Positions 1 through 6,521 of a DNA stretch of 10,807 bases are shown here, piece after piece. Source of the DNA: Thermoanaerobacterales bacterium (lineage in GTDB: Bacteria > Bacillota > Thermosediminibacteria > Thermosediminibacterales > Tepidanaerobacteraceae); NCBI GenBank assembly GCA_012841995.1, contig DUTQ01000246.1:1-10807 (forward strand), written 5' to 3'. Below the pieces are notes generated by a model. That model worked only from the letters and a program-made list of their open reading frames with translations. It was not told the origin of the DNA and did no database searches. Made by a program: the position numbers and the translations under genes. Position 1 is the stretch's first letter; each line of letters starts with the position of its first letter.

Positions 1-198
1 TAAAATTATCGATAATATAAACATAAACCAAAGTCTTAAGGATATTTTCAAAATAATAAATACTACACACTACAGAACAAAATGTTCAAAATACATTACC
101 AATTAATACAAATTAAAACGAAAAAGAATAAGGTGGTGATGATAACAAAATACAAATAATCAAACAACTAAATAACAACAAAACATAAATAACTTTAG

Positions 199-241
199 CC
201 CGGGTTTTGGCGGAAAAAATATGCGTGCCAAAGCCCCCGGG
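199..241 (+). other. GC-rich hairpin in AT-rich leader
   Basis: CCCGGG at 199-204 pairs with CCCGGG at 236-241, and TTTTGGC at 205-211 pairs with GCCAAAG at 227-233 (one T-G wobble). This gives about 13 base pairs with a two-base bulge (234-235) and a 15-base A-rich loop. There is no run of T after the right arm on the + strand, so it is not a classic terminator for an upstream gene. On the minus strand the following DNA is T-rich but lacks a clean T run. It may be a decayed terminator, an mRNA-stabilising stem or a binding site. It stands out because its surroundings have almost no G or C. Confidence 0.5.
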
Positions 242-326
242 TTCAAGCAATTCTTATCACTATCATACTATATCAAGTTCAACAAATCAATAAATTCATT
301 TATCAGGTTGCTCAATTACCTCATAT

Positions 327-346
327 GGGTAATACCCCTGTATAAC
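327..346 (+). promoter_or_regulatory. palindrome next to a -10-like box (candidate promoter/operator)
   Basis: GGGTA-A-TACCC (327-337) is a perfect palindrome around one central base, followed three bases later by TATAAC (341-346), a good -10 match. No convincing -35 sequence lies 16-18 bases upstream. If TATAAC is the -10, transcription would start near 353, about 54 bases before the CoA-transferase gene, and the palindrome would sit in the spacer, where a regulator could control polymerase. A nearly identical arrangement occurs at 7918-7939. Confidence 0.4.
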
Positions 347-406
347 AAAAGCGATTGGAAGTGGTGCGTATGATTTAGTAACTTTGATGATTTTTTAATT
401 AAGAGG

Positions 407-1921
407 GTGAGCAGAATTTGGGAAAATGACGGAATATATAAAAGAATAAGAAACGACAAATTACGAAATAGAATAACTACGCCTGAAAAAGCTGTAGATT
501 TTATTAAGGATGGAATGGTTATCGGAACTAGCGGATTTACTTTATCAGGGTATCCTAAAGCCATACCCCTTGAATTAGCCAAAAAAAATATGAAAACCTA
601 TGAAAAAGTAAAAATCAGTTTATTAACAGGTGCATCAGTTGGGAATGAACTAGATGGAGTCTTGGCGCAAACAGGTGCAATAACTAGAAGGTATCCATTT
701 CAATCAAATTCATATATGAGGAATGAAATAAATAGTGGCACTATAATGTATCACGATATACATTTAGGTTGCTTTCCACAACAGGTGCGTTGCGGATTTT
801 TTGGACATGTTGATTTAGCGATAATAGAGGCAATAGCTATAACTGAAGATGGCTATATAATCCCAAGTACATCAGTTGGGGCAACCCCCACTTTTACAGA
901 TAAAGCCGATGCTATTATAGTAGAAATTAATACCGGCGTGCCCTTGCAGTTAGAGGGCATTCATGACATCTACCAACCTTTTGAACCACCCAATTGTCAA
1001 GTCATACCAATCATCAGACCTGAAGATAGAATAGGGACACATTTCATACCTATTAATCCAGAAAAAATAAAGGCAATAGTAATAACAGATGCAAAAGATA
1101 ATATGCGAAGTTTTAGCCAAGATAATCTTACTGACAAGATCAAAGAGCATTTGGTTGAATTTTTGAAAAGTGAAGTTAAACGCAAAAGATTACCCCCGAA
1201 TCTATATCCAATACAATCAGGAGTTGGCAACACAGCAAATGCGGTTATGGCAGGATTGGCAGATTCTGATTTTGAAAACATGTATGTTTATTCAGAAGTA
1301 ATACATGATTCAATTTTGGATTTAATGGAGAAAGATAAAGTTAATACTGCCTCTGCGACATCATTGACTTTTTCACAAAAGGGCTGGAAGAAGTTTTACG
1401 GTAGCGAAAAGTTTATTGATAAAATCATTTTAAGGCCTCAAGATGTTAGCAATAATCCCGAAATCATAAGGAGATTAAGATGTATAGCCATTAATACCGC
1501 CATAGAGATGGATATATACGGGAATGTAAATTCGACGCATTTAATAGGGACAAAGATGATGAATGGAATAGGTGGGTCGGGCGATTTTGCCAGAAACGCT
1601 TATCTTTCAATTTTTATTAGTAAATCCACGGCAAAAAACGATTGTGTATCCTGTATTGTGCCTATGGTTTCACATGTTGATCATACTGAACATGATGTGC
1701 ATGTCATTATAACAGAGCATGGTGTTGCTGATTTGAGGGGGTTAGCTCCGAGAGAACGAGCGCCACTCATAATTGAAAAATGTGCCGATCCGGATTACAG
1801 GCCTATGTTATGGAATTACTACATAAGGGCTATGCGCAATGGCAACCATACGCCACATCTTATGGATGAAGCCTTATCGTGGCATGTAAGATATCTTGAA
1901 ACTGGGTCAATGAAACAGTGA
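407..1921 (+). CDS. acetyl-CoA hydrolase/CoA-transferase family protein (Cat1/AarC-like)
   Basis: This 504-residue protein belongs to the acetyl-CoA hydrolase/transferase family, which includes succinyl-CoA:acetate CoA-transferases such as Clostridium kluyveri Cat1 and Acetobacter AarC. These soluble enzymes move CoA between an acyl-CoA and a free acid through a glutamyl-CoA intermediate. Visible family marks are the N-terminal GTSGFTLSGYPKAIP stretch (40-54), the QSGVGNTANAVMAGL segment (270-284), Glu297 in YSEVIHD at the place of the catalytic Glu (Glu294 in AarC), GIGGSGDFARNAYLSIF (387-403) and EHGVADLRGLAPRERA (437-452). Length is normal. The GTG start has AAGAGG directly against it, which is too close for a good ribosome site, so the true start is uncertain. 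An ATT at 416 would have ideal spacing but is a rare start codon. It heads a run with the gate proteins and amidohydrolase. Family is sure; the acyl substrate (succinyl, acetyl, butyryl or other) cannot be read from the sequence. Confidence 0.92.
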   Translation: MSRIWENDGIYKRIRNDKLRNRITTPEKAVDFIKDGMVIGTSGFTLSGYPKAIPLELAKKNMKTYEKVKISLLTGASVGNELDGVLAQTGAITRRYPFQSNSYMRNEINSGTIMYHDIHLGCFPQQVRCGFFGHVDLAIIEAIAITEDGYIIPSTSVGATPTFTDKADAIIVEINTGVPLQLEGIHDIYQPFEPPNCQVIPIIRPEDRIGTHFIPINPEKIKAIVITDAKDNMRSFSQDNLTDKIKEHLVEFLKSEVKRKRLPPNLYPIQSGVGNTANAVMAGLADSDFENMYVYSEVIHDSILDLMEKDKVNTASATSLTFSQKGWKKFYGSEKFIDKIILRPQDVSNNPEIIRRLRCIAINTAIEMDIYGNVNSTHLIGTKMMNGIGGSGDFARNAYLSIFISKSTAKNDCVSCIVPMVSHVDHTEHDVHVIITEHGVADLRGLAPRERAPLIIEKCADPDYRPMLWNYYIRAMRNGNHTPHLMDEALSWHVRYLETGSMKQ

Positions 1922-1935
1922 TAAATATATTTTAA

Positions 1936-1941
1936 AAGGAG
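1936..1941 (+). promoter_or_regulatory. ribosome binding site that fixes the yjiH-like start
   Basis: AAGGAG lies eight bases before ATG at 1950 but only two bases before the in-frame GTG at 1944. The spacing favours ATG 1950, giving a 227-residue protein. Confidence 0.75.
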
Positions 1942-1949
1942 TAGTGAAA

Positions 1950-2633
1950 ATGGGAAACAAATCACAAGAACAGCCAATCTTATTTGAAGATGATGTAAAA
2001 GTAGGTATTGCTGGCTATGTATCATTGATTTTTGCTATTTTATTTTTCTCTGGTCTTTTTCAAAAGGCACCTGGAGCATGGAGTGCTTTCGATTTTACAA
2101 ATTTATGTGGTAATTTTGGCTCTCTCGGTGAATTAGCTGATGGGGCGGGGGAGCTTGCGTCAAATTTCAGAGGAATTGGAGGTGTTGGTGCTAAAGATGG
2201 TTTTCTTTTTGCTTTGACATTGTTTCCAGGGGTCATTTTTGCTTTAGGTGTTGTAAAAGTTGTTGAATACTACGGAGGATTGAGAGCAGCACAGAGGTTG
2301 CTGACTCCGCTTTTACGGCCACTTATGGGCATTCCAGGTATTACGGGCCTTACTTTAATTGCAAGCCTGCAGTCTACAGATGCCGGAGGTTCTATGACTA
2401 AAGCTTTAAGAGAAAATAATTTAATAACCGAAAAAGAAAAGACAATTTTTTGTGCTTTTCAATTCTCGGCAGGTGCTACCATTACCAACTACTTTTCTTC
2501 GGGTGCGGCCTTGTTTCCTATGATGGAAGGCACTTTGTTGATTATTCCATTGATTGTAATGTTTGTATGTAAAGTTTTAGGGGCTAATTTAATGCGCATA
2601 TATTTAAATAAGGTAGCAATGGAGGATGAGTAA
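1950..2633 (+). CDS. yjiH: YjiH-type nucleoside recognition (gate) domain membrane protein
   Basis: This 227-residue integral membrane protein has the nucleoside recognition/gate domain shared by spore maturation protein SpmA and E. coli YjiH, and its length from ATG 1950 equals what I recall for YjiH. Hydrophobic segments are visible near residues 18-37, 85-103, 130-140 and 194-214, with a Gly/Ala-rich loop (about 58-82). The polar gate motif SLQSTDAGGSMTKALRENN spans about 139-157, and FSAGATITNYFSSGAALFPM about 172-191. It probably acts as one half of a two-part membrane system with the next gene, as SpmA/SpmB-type proteins come in pairs. The start at 1950 is chosen for ribosome-site spacing over GTG 1944. 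The gene begins 28 bases after the CoA-transferase stop and lies two bases before its partner. Known substrates for this family are poorly established; dipeptide or amino-acid-related transport is an inference from the neighbouring hydrolase. Confidence 0.85.
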   Translation: MGNKSQEQPILFEDDVKVGIAGYVSLIFAILFFSGLFQKAPGAWSAFDFTNLCGNFGSLGELADGAGELASNFRGIGGVGAKDGFLFALTLFPGVIFALGVVKVVEYYGGLRAAQRLLTPLLRPLMGIPGITGLTLIASLQSTDAGGSMTKALRENNLITEKEKTIFCAFQFSAGATITNYFSSGAALFPMMEGTLLIIPLIVMFVCKVLGANLMRIYLNKVAMEDE

Positions 2634-2635
2634 AA

Positions 2636-3118
2636 ATGGGTGAAAATACTAAGAAGAACAAAACAGCAATTGAAGCATTTATTGAAGGTGCAAGGAACGG
2701 TTATCACACAAGTATGAACTTTATGACTCCAAATGTGGTGTTTGCATTTGTTTTGATACAGGTATTAAAACTTACAGGGTTGCTAGATATAATTGGTAAG
2801 ATTTTTTCACCTGTTATGGGTATTTTCGGGTTACCGGGAGTTGCAGCAACGGTACTAATATCTGCATGGCTTTCAACAGGTGGCGGAATTGGCGCAGCGG
2901 CAAGCCTTTATGCTGCGGGAAGTCTTACTGGACCGCATATATCGATTTTACTTCCTGCTATCATTTTGATGGGTTCTCAAATTCAATATATGGGTCGACT
3001 TTTGGGTGTCGCTGAAGTAAAGACAAAGTATTACCCACATCTGTTTGGTATTTGTATATTAAATGCTCTTATTGCGATGCTTGTCATGAACGCTGTTGTG
3101 AGAAGCGGAGTTTTTTAG
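2636..3118 (+). CDS. yjiG: YjiG-type gate-domain membrane protein (SpmB-like partner)
   Basis: This 160-residue membrane protein resembles E. coli YjiG and the SpmB half of the SpmA/SpmB pair. Four hydrophobic segments are visible near residues 32-52, 66-80, 102-119 and 134-155. Between them are the polar AWLSTGGGIGAAASLYAAGS gate stretch (77-96) and the MGRLLGVAEVKTKYYPHLFG motif (119-138) typical of this family. ATG 2636 follows the upstream stop by two bases, and its GGAGG (2621-2625) lies inside the end of the yjiH-like gene, so the two are probably translated together in equal amounts. It is best read as an obligate partner of the preceding protein in one membrane complex. The gap to the next gene is 56 bases of almost pure A/T, in which I see no terminator. 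Substrate unknown. Confidence 0.85.
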   Translation: MGENTKKNKTAIEAFIEGARNGYHTSMNFMTPNVVFAFVLIQVLKLTGLLDIIGKIFSPVMGIFGLPGVAATVLISAWLSTGGGIGAAASLYAAGSLTGPHISILLPAIILMGSQIQYMGRLLGVAEVKTKYYPHLFGICILNALIAMLVMNAVVRSGVF

Positions 3119-3174
3119 TATTGTGATTTTTTTAAATAAAGTTAATTTTAAAAAATAAAAGTAGGAGGAAAAAA

Positions 3175-4437
3175 ATGACACAAAGATGTAAATTAATAAA
3201 ATGTGGAAAGATGTATGATGGAATACATGATGAATTACAGGATAATATGGAAATATTGATAGAGGGGAACAGAATTACAGGTGTTGGCAAGAATCTTAAC
3301 TGCCCTACAGATACTGAAATAATAGATTTGACTAATACAACAGTTACTCCTGGCTTGATTGATGCACATGTTCATCTGCAGCATTTTGATTGGAGAGAAA
3401 GACCGAAAGAAATTGTCTATGGTTCTCCTTCTTGGAAGGCAATGGCATTTTTATATAATGCGAGGAAAGGCTTGCGCAGAGGGTTTACAACAATGAGACA
3501 TGTAGGAAGTGCTACATTTGATGACTATGGCGGAATAAGCGCAAAGCGGCTTATAAATTTAGGTTATTTCGAAGGTGCAAGATTAGTTGTACTTCCGTAT
3601 TACCATTGTGCAGTTGGTAGTCATGGAGACCATAGTCAACTGATTGCATCAAATCCTCCACTATCAAAAGCATATGCTGCAATGTCACCTACACAGGGCA
3701 GTGGAGTTGATTTTTTTAGAAACTCAGTAAGAGAACAAGTAAAATATGGAGCTGACTTTATAAAAATAATGGCTACAGGTGGATTTTCAACTCCTAATGA
3801 TACACCTGATGACCAACAGCTAAGTGATGAAGAAATGCAAGCAATAATCGAAACAGCACATCAATTAAACAAAAAAGTTACAGCACATGTATATGGGGCT
3901 GATTTGATGAAGAAACTCATACTTATGGGCATAGATGGAATGGAACATGGTTCACTAATAACTGAAGAAGTAGTAAGAATGATGGAAGAGAGAAACGTAT
4001 ATTTAGTCCCTACATTTTGTCCATATGATGAAATAATTCGTTTGGATGAGGAAAACTTGGCGAAGAAAACACCGGAATTTCAAGCTAAATTGAGAGAATA
4101 TGCTGAAAGACTGATAGCGGGCCGGAAAACAATAGTAAACAGTAAAATCAAATTGGGATATGGAACAGATTTTGTATCAGTACATAATAGCTATGATTGT
4201 GGCTATGAGTACTCTTCTTGGATGTTAAGTGGCATGGATCCTTTTAGAGCGTTAAAAGCTGCTACCTCCGTAAATGCAGAAATATTAGAAATGCCCGATA
4301 TTGGGAAAATAGAAGTAGGTAAACTTGCCGACATTGCAGCTTGGGAAAGAGATTTATTAACTGATGACAAAGCATTACTTGATTGCGCATTTGTTATGAA
4401 AGATGGAGTTGTTTACCCCACCGAAAAAACCGAGTAG
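3175..4437 (+). CDS. metal-dependent amidohydrolase, Xaa-Pro dipeptidase/imidazolonepropionase-like group
   Basis: This 420-residue cytoplasmic protein is of the amidohydrolase superfamily. It has the full binuclear metal set of the carboxylated-lysine type: His65 and His67 in DAHVHL, Lys197 in DFIKIMATGG (the likely carboxylated lysine), His238 in VTAHVYG, His258 in GMEHGS and Asp332 in GYGTDF. An N-terminal beta-sandwich (1-58) and the returning C-terminal segment GKIEVGKLADIAAW (about 377-390) flank the barrel. The overall pattern, including GFTTMRHVG (103-111) and the GSHGDHS stretch (148-154), matches the group that contains the experimentally described Xaa-Pro and Xaa-Arg/Lys dipeptidases once annotated as prolidases. 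AGGAGG precedes ATG 3175. It ends the CoA-transferase/gate-protein run, and a terminator follows 48 bases after the stop. The order yjiH-yjiG-hydrolase matches E. coli yjiH-yjiG-iadA, although this protein is not IadA. Dipeptidase activity is likely but the residue preference is unknown; another cyclic amide substrate is possible. Confidence 0.88.
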   Translation: MTQRCKLIKCGKMYDGIHDELQDNMEILIEGNRITGVGKNLNCPTDTEIIDLTNTTVTPGLIDAHVHLQHFDWRERPKEIVYGSPSWKAMAFLYNARKGLRRGFTTMRHVGSATFDDYGGISAKRLINLGYFEGARLVVLPYYHCAVGSHGDHSQLIASNPPLSKAYAAMSPTQGSGVDFFRNSVREQVKYGADFIKIMATGGFSTPNDTPDDQQLSDEEMQAIIETAHQLNKKVTAHVYGADLMKKLILMGIDGMEHGSLITEEVVRMMEERNVYLVPTFCPYDEIIRLDEENLAKKTPEFQAKLREYAERLIAGRKTIVNSKIKLGYGTDFVSVHNSYDCGYEYSSWMLSGMDPFRALKAATSVNAEILEMPDIGKIEVGKLADIAAWERDLLTDDKALLDCAFVMKDGVVYPTEKTE

Positions 4438-4485
4438 ATGGCAAGTGAGACGGCAGACATGACTCGATTCTTAATGACATTTCTT

Positions 4486-4512
4486 AAAGCCCCGGTTCGA
4501 ACCGGGGCTTTT
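4486..4512 (+). terminator. rho-independent terminator of the CoA-transferase/amidohydrolase run
   Basis: AAAGCCCCGGTT (4486-4497) pairs perfectly with AACCGGGGCTTT (4500-4511) around a two-base centre, so the functional hairpin will open a few central pairs. The T tail is short (TTTT, partly in the stem). The position 48 bases after the amidohydrolase stop and just before a new promoter fits an operon end. Confidence 0.85.
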
Positions 4513-4542
4513 ACCATCACTCTACTTTTTAAATATTAAATA

Positions 4543-4551
4543 TGCTATAAT
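4543..4551 (+). promoter_or_regulatory. extended -10 promoter of the flavoprotein gene
   Basis: TGCTATAAT is a perfect extended -10 (TGn followed by TATAAT at 4546-4551). No good -35 hexamer lies 17 bases upstream (the region reads TACTTT), which is usual for extended -10 promoters. It follows the terminator at 4486-4512 and would start RNA near 4558, about 53 bases before GTG 4611. Confidence 0.65.
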
Positions 4552-4610
4552 ATGTATGTGAAGAAATTACTAAATATTGTGTCTAAATACTTAAGGGAGG
4601 GTCTTGAAAA

Positions 4611-5171
4611 GTGAAATTACTTACATTATTTGGAAGTCCGAGAACAAAAGGTAATACTGCTGCGCTTTTAAATTCCTTTTTAGAAGGGGTTAAAGGTAAG
4701 GAAGGGGTGGAAGTTGAGCTAATAAATTTGAATAAAAAAGACATAAAGCCTTGTCAGGGTTGTGAATCATGCCGAAAACCCCCATACTTGGAGTGTATTA
4801 TCAATGATGACATACAGGATTTACATAAAAAAGTAATTGAAACAGATATATTGGTTTTTGCCACTCCCGTATATTGGTGGAATATAAGTGCTCAGCTGAA
4901 ACTGTTTATTGATAGGCTGTATGCTCTGGCTGGAGAAGAAGGCAATTATAAATGTTTACACGGCAAAAAAATCGTTATTTTGATGACATATCAGGGCAGT
5001 GACCCCAACTCAGGTGCGAAACTGGTGGTTGATGCTTTTAAAGATATAGCCGAATATCTTAAAATGGACATTGTAGGTGTGCTCGGAGTATGTTCACAAG
5101 TTCCCGTAAAAGAAAATCAAGATGCTCTTAATAAAGCCTTTAAGTTGGGAGAACAAGTTATTGAGCAGTGA
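4611..5171 (+). CDS. flavodoxin-fold NAD(P)H-dependent FMN reductase, iron-sulfur flavoprotein-like
   Basis: This 186-residue soluble protein has the flavodoxin-like fold of NADPH-dependent FMN reductases. The FMN phosphate loop GSPRTKGNT is at residues 8-16, the second flavin segment ATPVYWWNISAQLKLFIDR is at about 83-101, and a third loop (TYQGSDPNSGA) is at about 125-135. Cysteines 48, 51, 54 and 62 form a C-X2-C-X2-C-X7-C pattern followed by IINDD. This is the compact four-cysteine motif that holds a 4Fe-4S cluster in archaeal and clostridial iron-sulfur flavoproteins, so electron transfer between a cluster and FMN is likely. GTG 4611 is preceded by AGGGAGG ten bases upstream. The gene stands alone between its own promoter and terminator, so it is probably not part of either neighbouring pathway. 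Likely roles are redox shuttling or quinone, oxygen or nitro-compound reduction; the partner is unknown. Confidence 0.85.
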   Translation: MKLLTLFGSPRTKGNTAALLNSFLEGVKGKEGVEVELINLNKKDIKPCQGCESCRKPPYLECIINDDIQDLHKKVIETDILVFATPVYWWNISAQLKLFIDRLYALAGEEGNYKCLHGKKIVILMTYQGSDPNSGAKLVVDAFKDIAEYLKMDIVGVLGVCSQVPVKENQDALNKAFKLGEQVIEQ

Positions 5172-5214
5172 TTTCTCACACGACGAGGTTTTCAGGGAGT
5201 AAAAAAAAGTTAAA

Positions 5215-5247
5215 CAGGCTGTCCTTTAGGGCAGCTTGCTTTATTTT
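5215..5247 (+). terminator. rho-independent terminator after the flavoprotein gene
   Basis: CAGGCTGTCC (5215-5224) pairs with GGGCAGCTTG (5229-5238) with two G-U wobbles around a TTTA loop, followed by CTTTATTTT. An A-rich run precedes it. It lies about 45 bases after the stop at 5171. Confidence 0.8.
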
Positions 5248-5282
5248 GAACGAAGTGACAAAAAAATAGCCAATTTTATATA

Positions 5283-5301
5283 GCAAAATTTGTCAATTTG
5301 C
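5283..5301 (+). promoter_or_regulatory. interrupted palindrome upstream of glycerate kinase (candidate operator)
   Basis: GCAAA at 5283-5287 and TTTGC at 5297-5301 form an interrupted inverted repeat around ATTTGTCAA. TTGTCA (5290-5295) inside it resembles a -35 hexamer, but no clear -10 follows at the standard 17-base distance; TATATA-like strings occur a few bases too far down (5317-5322). The site lies 72 bases before the ATG of the kinase, where a CdaR-type activator could bind. Weak evidence. Confidence 0.3.
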
Positions 5302-5372
5302 ATATGGTTTTTGATGTATATATTTGATAAAATAAAAATAGATAGAAAAGTCCAAAAAGTTGGAGGTATCAT

Positions 5373-6521
5373 ATGAAAATAATAGTTGCACCAGATTCTT
5401 TCAAAAGCAGTATGAGTGCTATTTCGGCTGCAAATGCTATAGAACGAGGTATTAAAAAAGCTGGAGATTTTTATAACACAAATTACGATGTAATAAAGGT
5501 TCCCATGGCCGATGGAGGGGAAGGGACTGTTGATGCTGTCATCAACAGTATAGGTGGCCGCAAAATTTATACCGAAGTATTAGATCCATTAGGTAGAAAA
5601 ATAAATTCTTTTTTCGGAATTTTAGGAAAAGAGACGGCTATTATCGAGATGGCTGCGTCATCAGGCCTTCATCTCTTGTCTGATAAGGAAAAAAATCCCA
5701 TGGAAACTACCACATATGGTACAGGTCAGTTGATTAAAAGGGCATTAGATGAGGGATGTAAACATATTATTATCGGTTTGGGAGGTAGTGCTACCAATGA
5801 CGGCGGAGTTGGTATGGCCCAAGCGTTAGGGATTAAATTTCTGGATAATGAAGGTAGAGAAATAGGCTTTGGAGGACAAAACCTAAAACACATCAAAAGT
5901 ATTGATATATCGGGACTAGATAAGAGAATAGATGATGTTAAAATTACTGTAGCCTCTGATGTGAAAAACCCACTGTGTGGCCCTCAAGGTGCTTCAGCGG
6001 TTTATGGGCCTCAAAAGGGGGCAACACCAGAAATGATTAAAATTCTGGATGATAATTTAAAGCACTTAACTGAAATTATAAAAAAAGATTTAAAAAAAGA
6101 TATAAGGAATATTCCTGGGGCTGGAGCAGCAGGAGGATTAGGGGCTGCTTTAATAGCTTTTTTAGATGCCAATATCCGGTCGGGAATAGAAATAATAATG
6201 GAGCTTTCAAATTTTGAACAACAAGTAGAAAACTGTGATGTGGTAATAACCGGAGAAGGCTCTACAGATTATCAGACAATGTTTGGAAAGGTGCCTTACG
6301 GAGTAGGTCAAGTTGCCAAAAAATATAACAAACCATTGATATGCATCTCCGGTTCTTTAAAAGAAGGATATGAGAGTCTGTATGATGAAGGGGTTACAGC
6401 GCTTTTTAGCATATCCCCAGGCCCCATATCCCTAAAAGATTCCATAGAAAGGGGTGATGAATTACTAGAAAGAGTATCAGAAAATGTTATGAGAATATTT
6501 TTTTTGAGAGGTGATGTTTAA
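5373..6521 (+). CDS. garK: glycerate kinase (GarK/GlxK family)
   Basis: This 382-residue cytoplasmic enzyme phosphorylates D-glycerate with ATP, giving 2-phosphoglycerate in the characterised GarK/GlxK-type members, which enters glycolysis directly. The family signature is complete: APDSFKSS (6-13), ADGGEGT (46-52), GLGGSATNDGG (135-145), SDVKNPLCGPQGAS (195-208), GPQKGA (212-217) and GAAGGLGA (251-258). One point differs: the C-terminal active-site motif reads TGEGSTDYQT (293-302), where I expect an Arg in the GEGR-x-D form. Length is normal. GGAGG (5362-5366) precedes ATG 5373 by six bases. The last base of its stop codon is the first base of the permease ATG, and a GAGAGGTGA site in its end should couple the two. 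The regulator gene is downstream. Family assignment is very secure; the exact phosphorylation position is known only by homology. Confidence 0.95.
   Translation: MKIIVAPDSFKSSMSAISAANAIERGIKKAGDFYNTNYDVIKVPMADGGEGTVDAVINSIGGRKIYTEVLDPLGRKINSFFGILGKETAIIEMAASSGLHLLSDKEKNPMETTTYGTGQLIKRALDEGCKHIIIGLGGSATNDGGVGMAQALGIKFLDNEGREIGFGGQNLKHIKSIDISGLDKRIDDVKITVASDVKNPLCGPQGASAVYGPQKGATPEMIKILDDNLKHLTEIIKKDLKKDIRNIPGAGAAGGLGAALIAFLDANIRSGIEIIMELSNFEQQVENCDVVITGEGSTDYQTMFGKVPYGVGQVAKKYNKPLICISGSLKEGYESLYDEGVTALFSISPGPISLKDSIERGDELLERVSENVMRIFFLRGDV

Larger units (their letters stand above)
1..406. other. A-rich leader region, no gene recognised
   Basis: This 406-base stretch holds no recognisable gene. 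Bases 2-106 are open in one frame (34 codons to a TAA) and could be the tail of an upstream gene, but the composition is low-complexity Lys/Ile/Asn and nothing in it is recognisable. A short start-like string (GTG GTG ATG after AAGG near 130-140) gives only a six-residue peptide before TAA. Visible structures are a 12-base palindrome ATTATCGATAAT at 5-16, a GAACA-AAA-TGTTC inverted repeat at 75-87, a GC-rich hairpin at 199-241 and a palindrome next to a -10-like box at 327-346. The + strand of about 1-190 is strikingly rich in A and poor in T. It most likely contains the promoter and leader of the downstream CoA-transferase operon. Confidence 0.6.

Noticed and set aside
75..87. GAACA-AAA-TGTTC as a LexA (SOS) box
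   Set aside because: The Gram-positive SOS box needs four bases between GAAC and GTTC; here there are five and the flanking bases do not fit.
2..106. Open stretch of 34 codons at the window edge, possibly the end of an upstream gene
   Set aside because: Low-complexity Lys/Ile/Asn composition in very A-rich DNA and no recognisable family; an opening of this length can occur by chance.
132..158. Start-like GTG GTG ATG after AAGG, suggesting a leader peptide
   Set aside because: It encodes only about six to eight residues, with no regulatory codon run or matching attenuator hairpin directly after it.
3126..3160. A/T-only inverted repeat between yjiG and the amidohydrolase as a terminator
   Set aside because: It contains only A-T pairs in the stem, with no GC core; it would be unstable, and the operon logic favours read-through.
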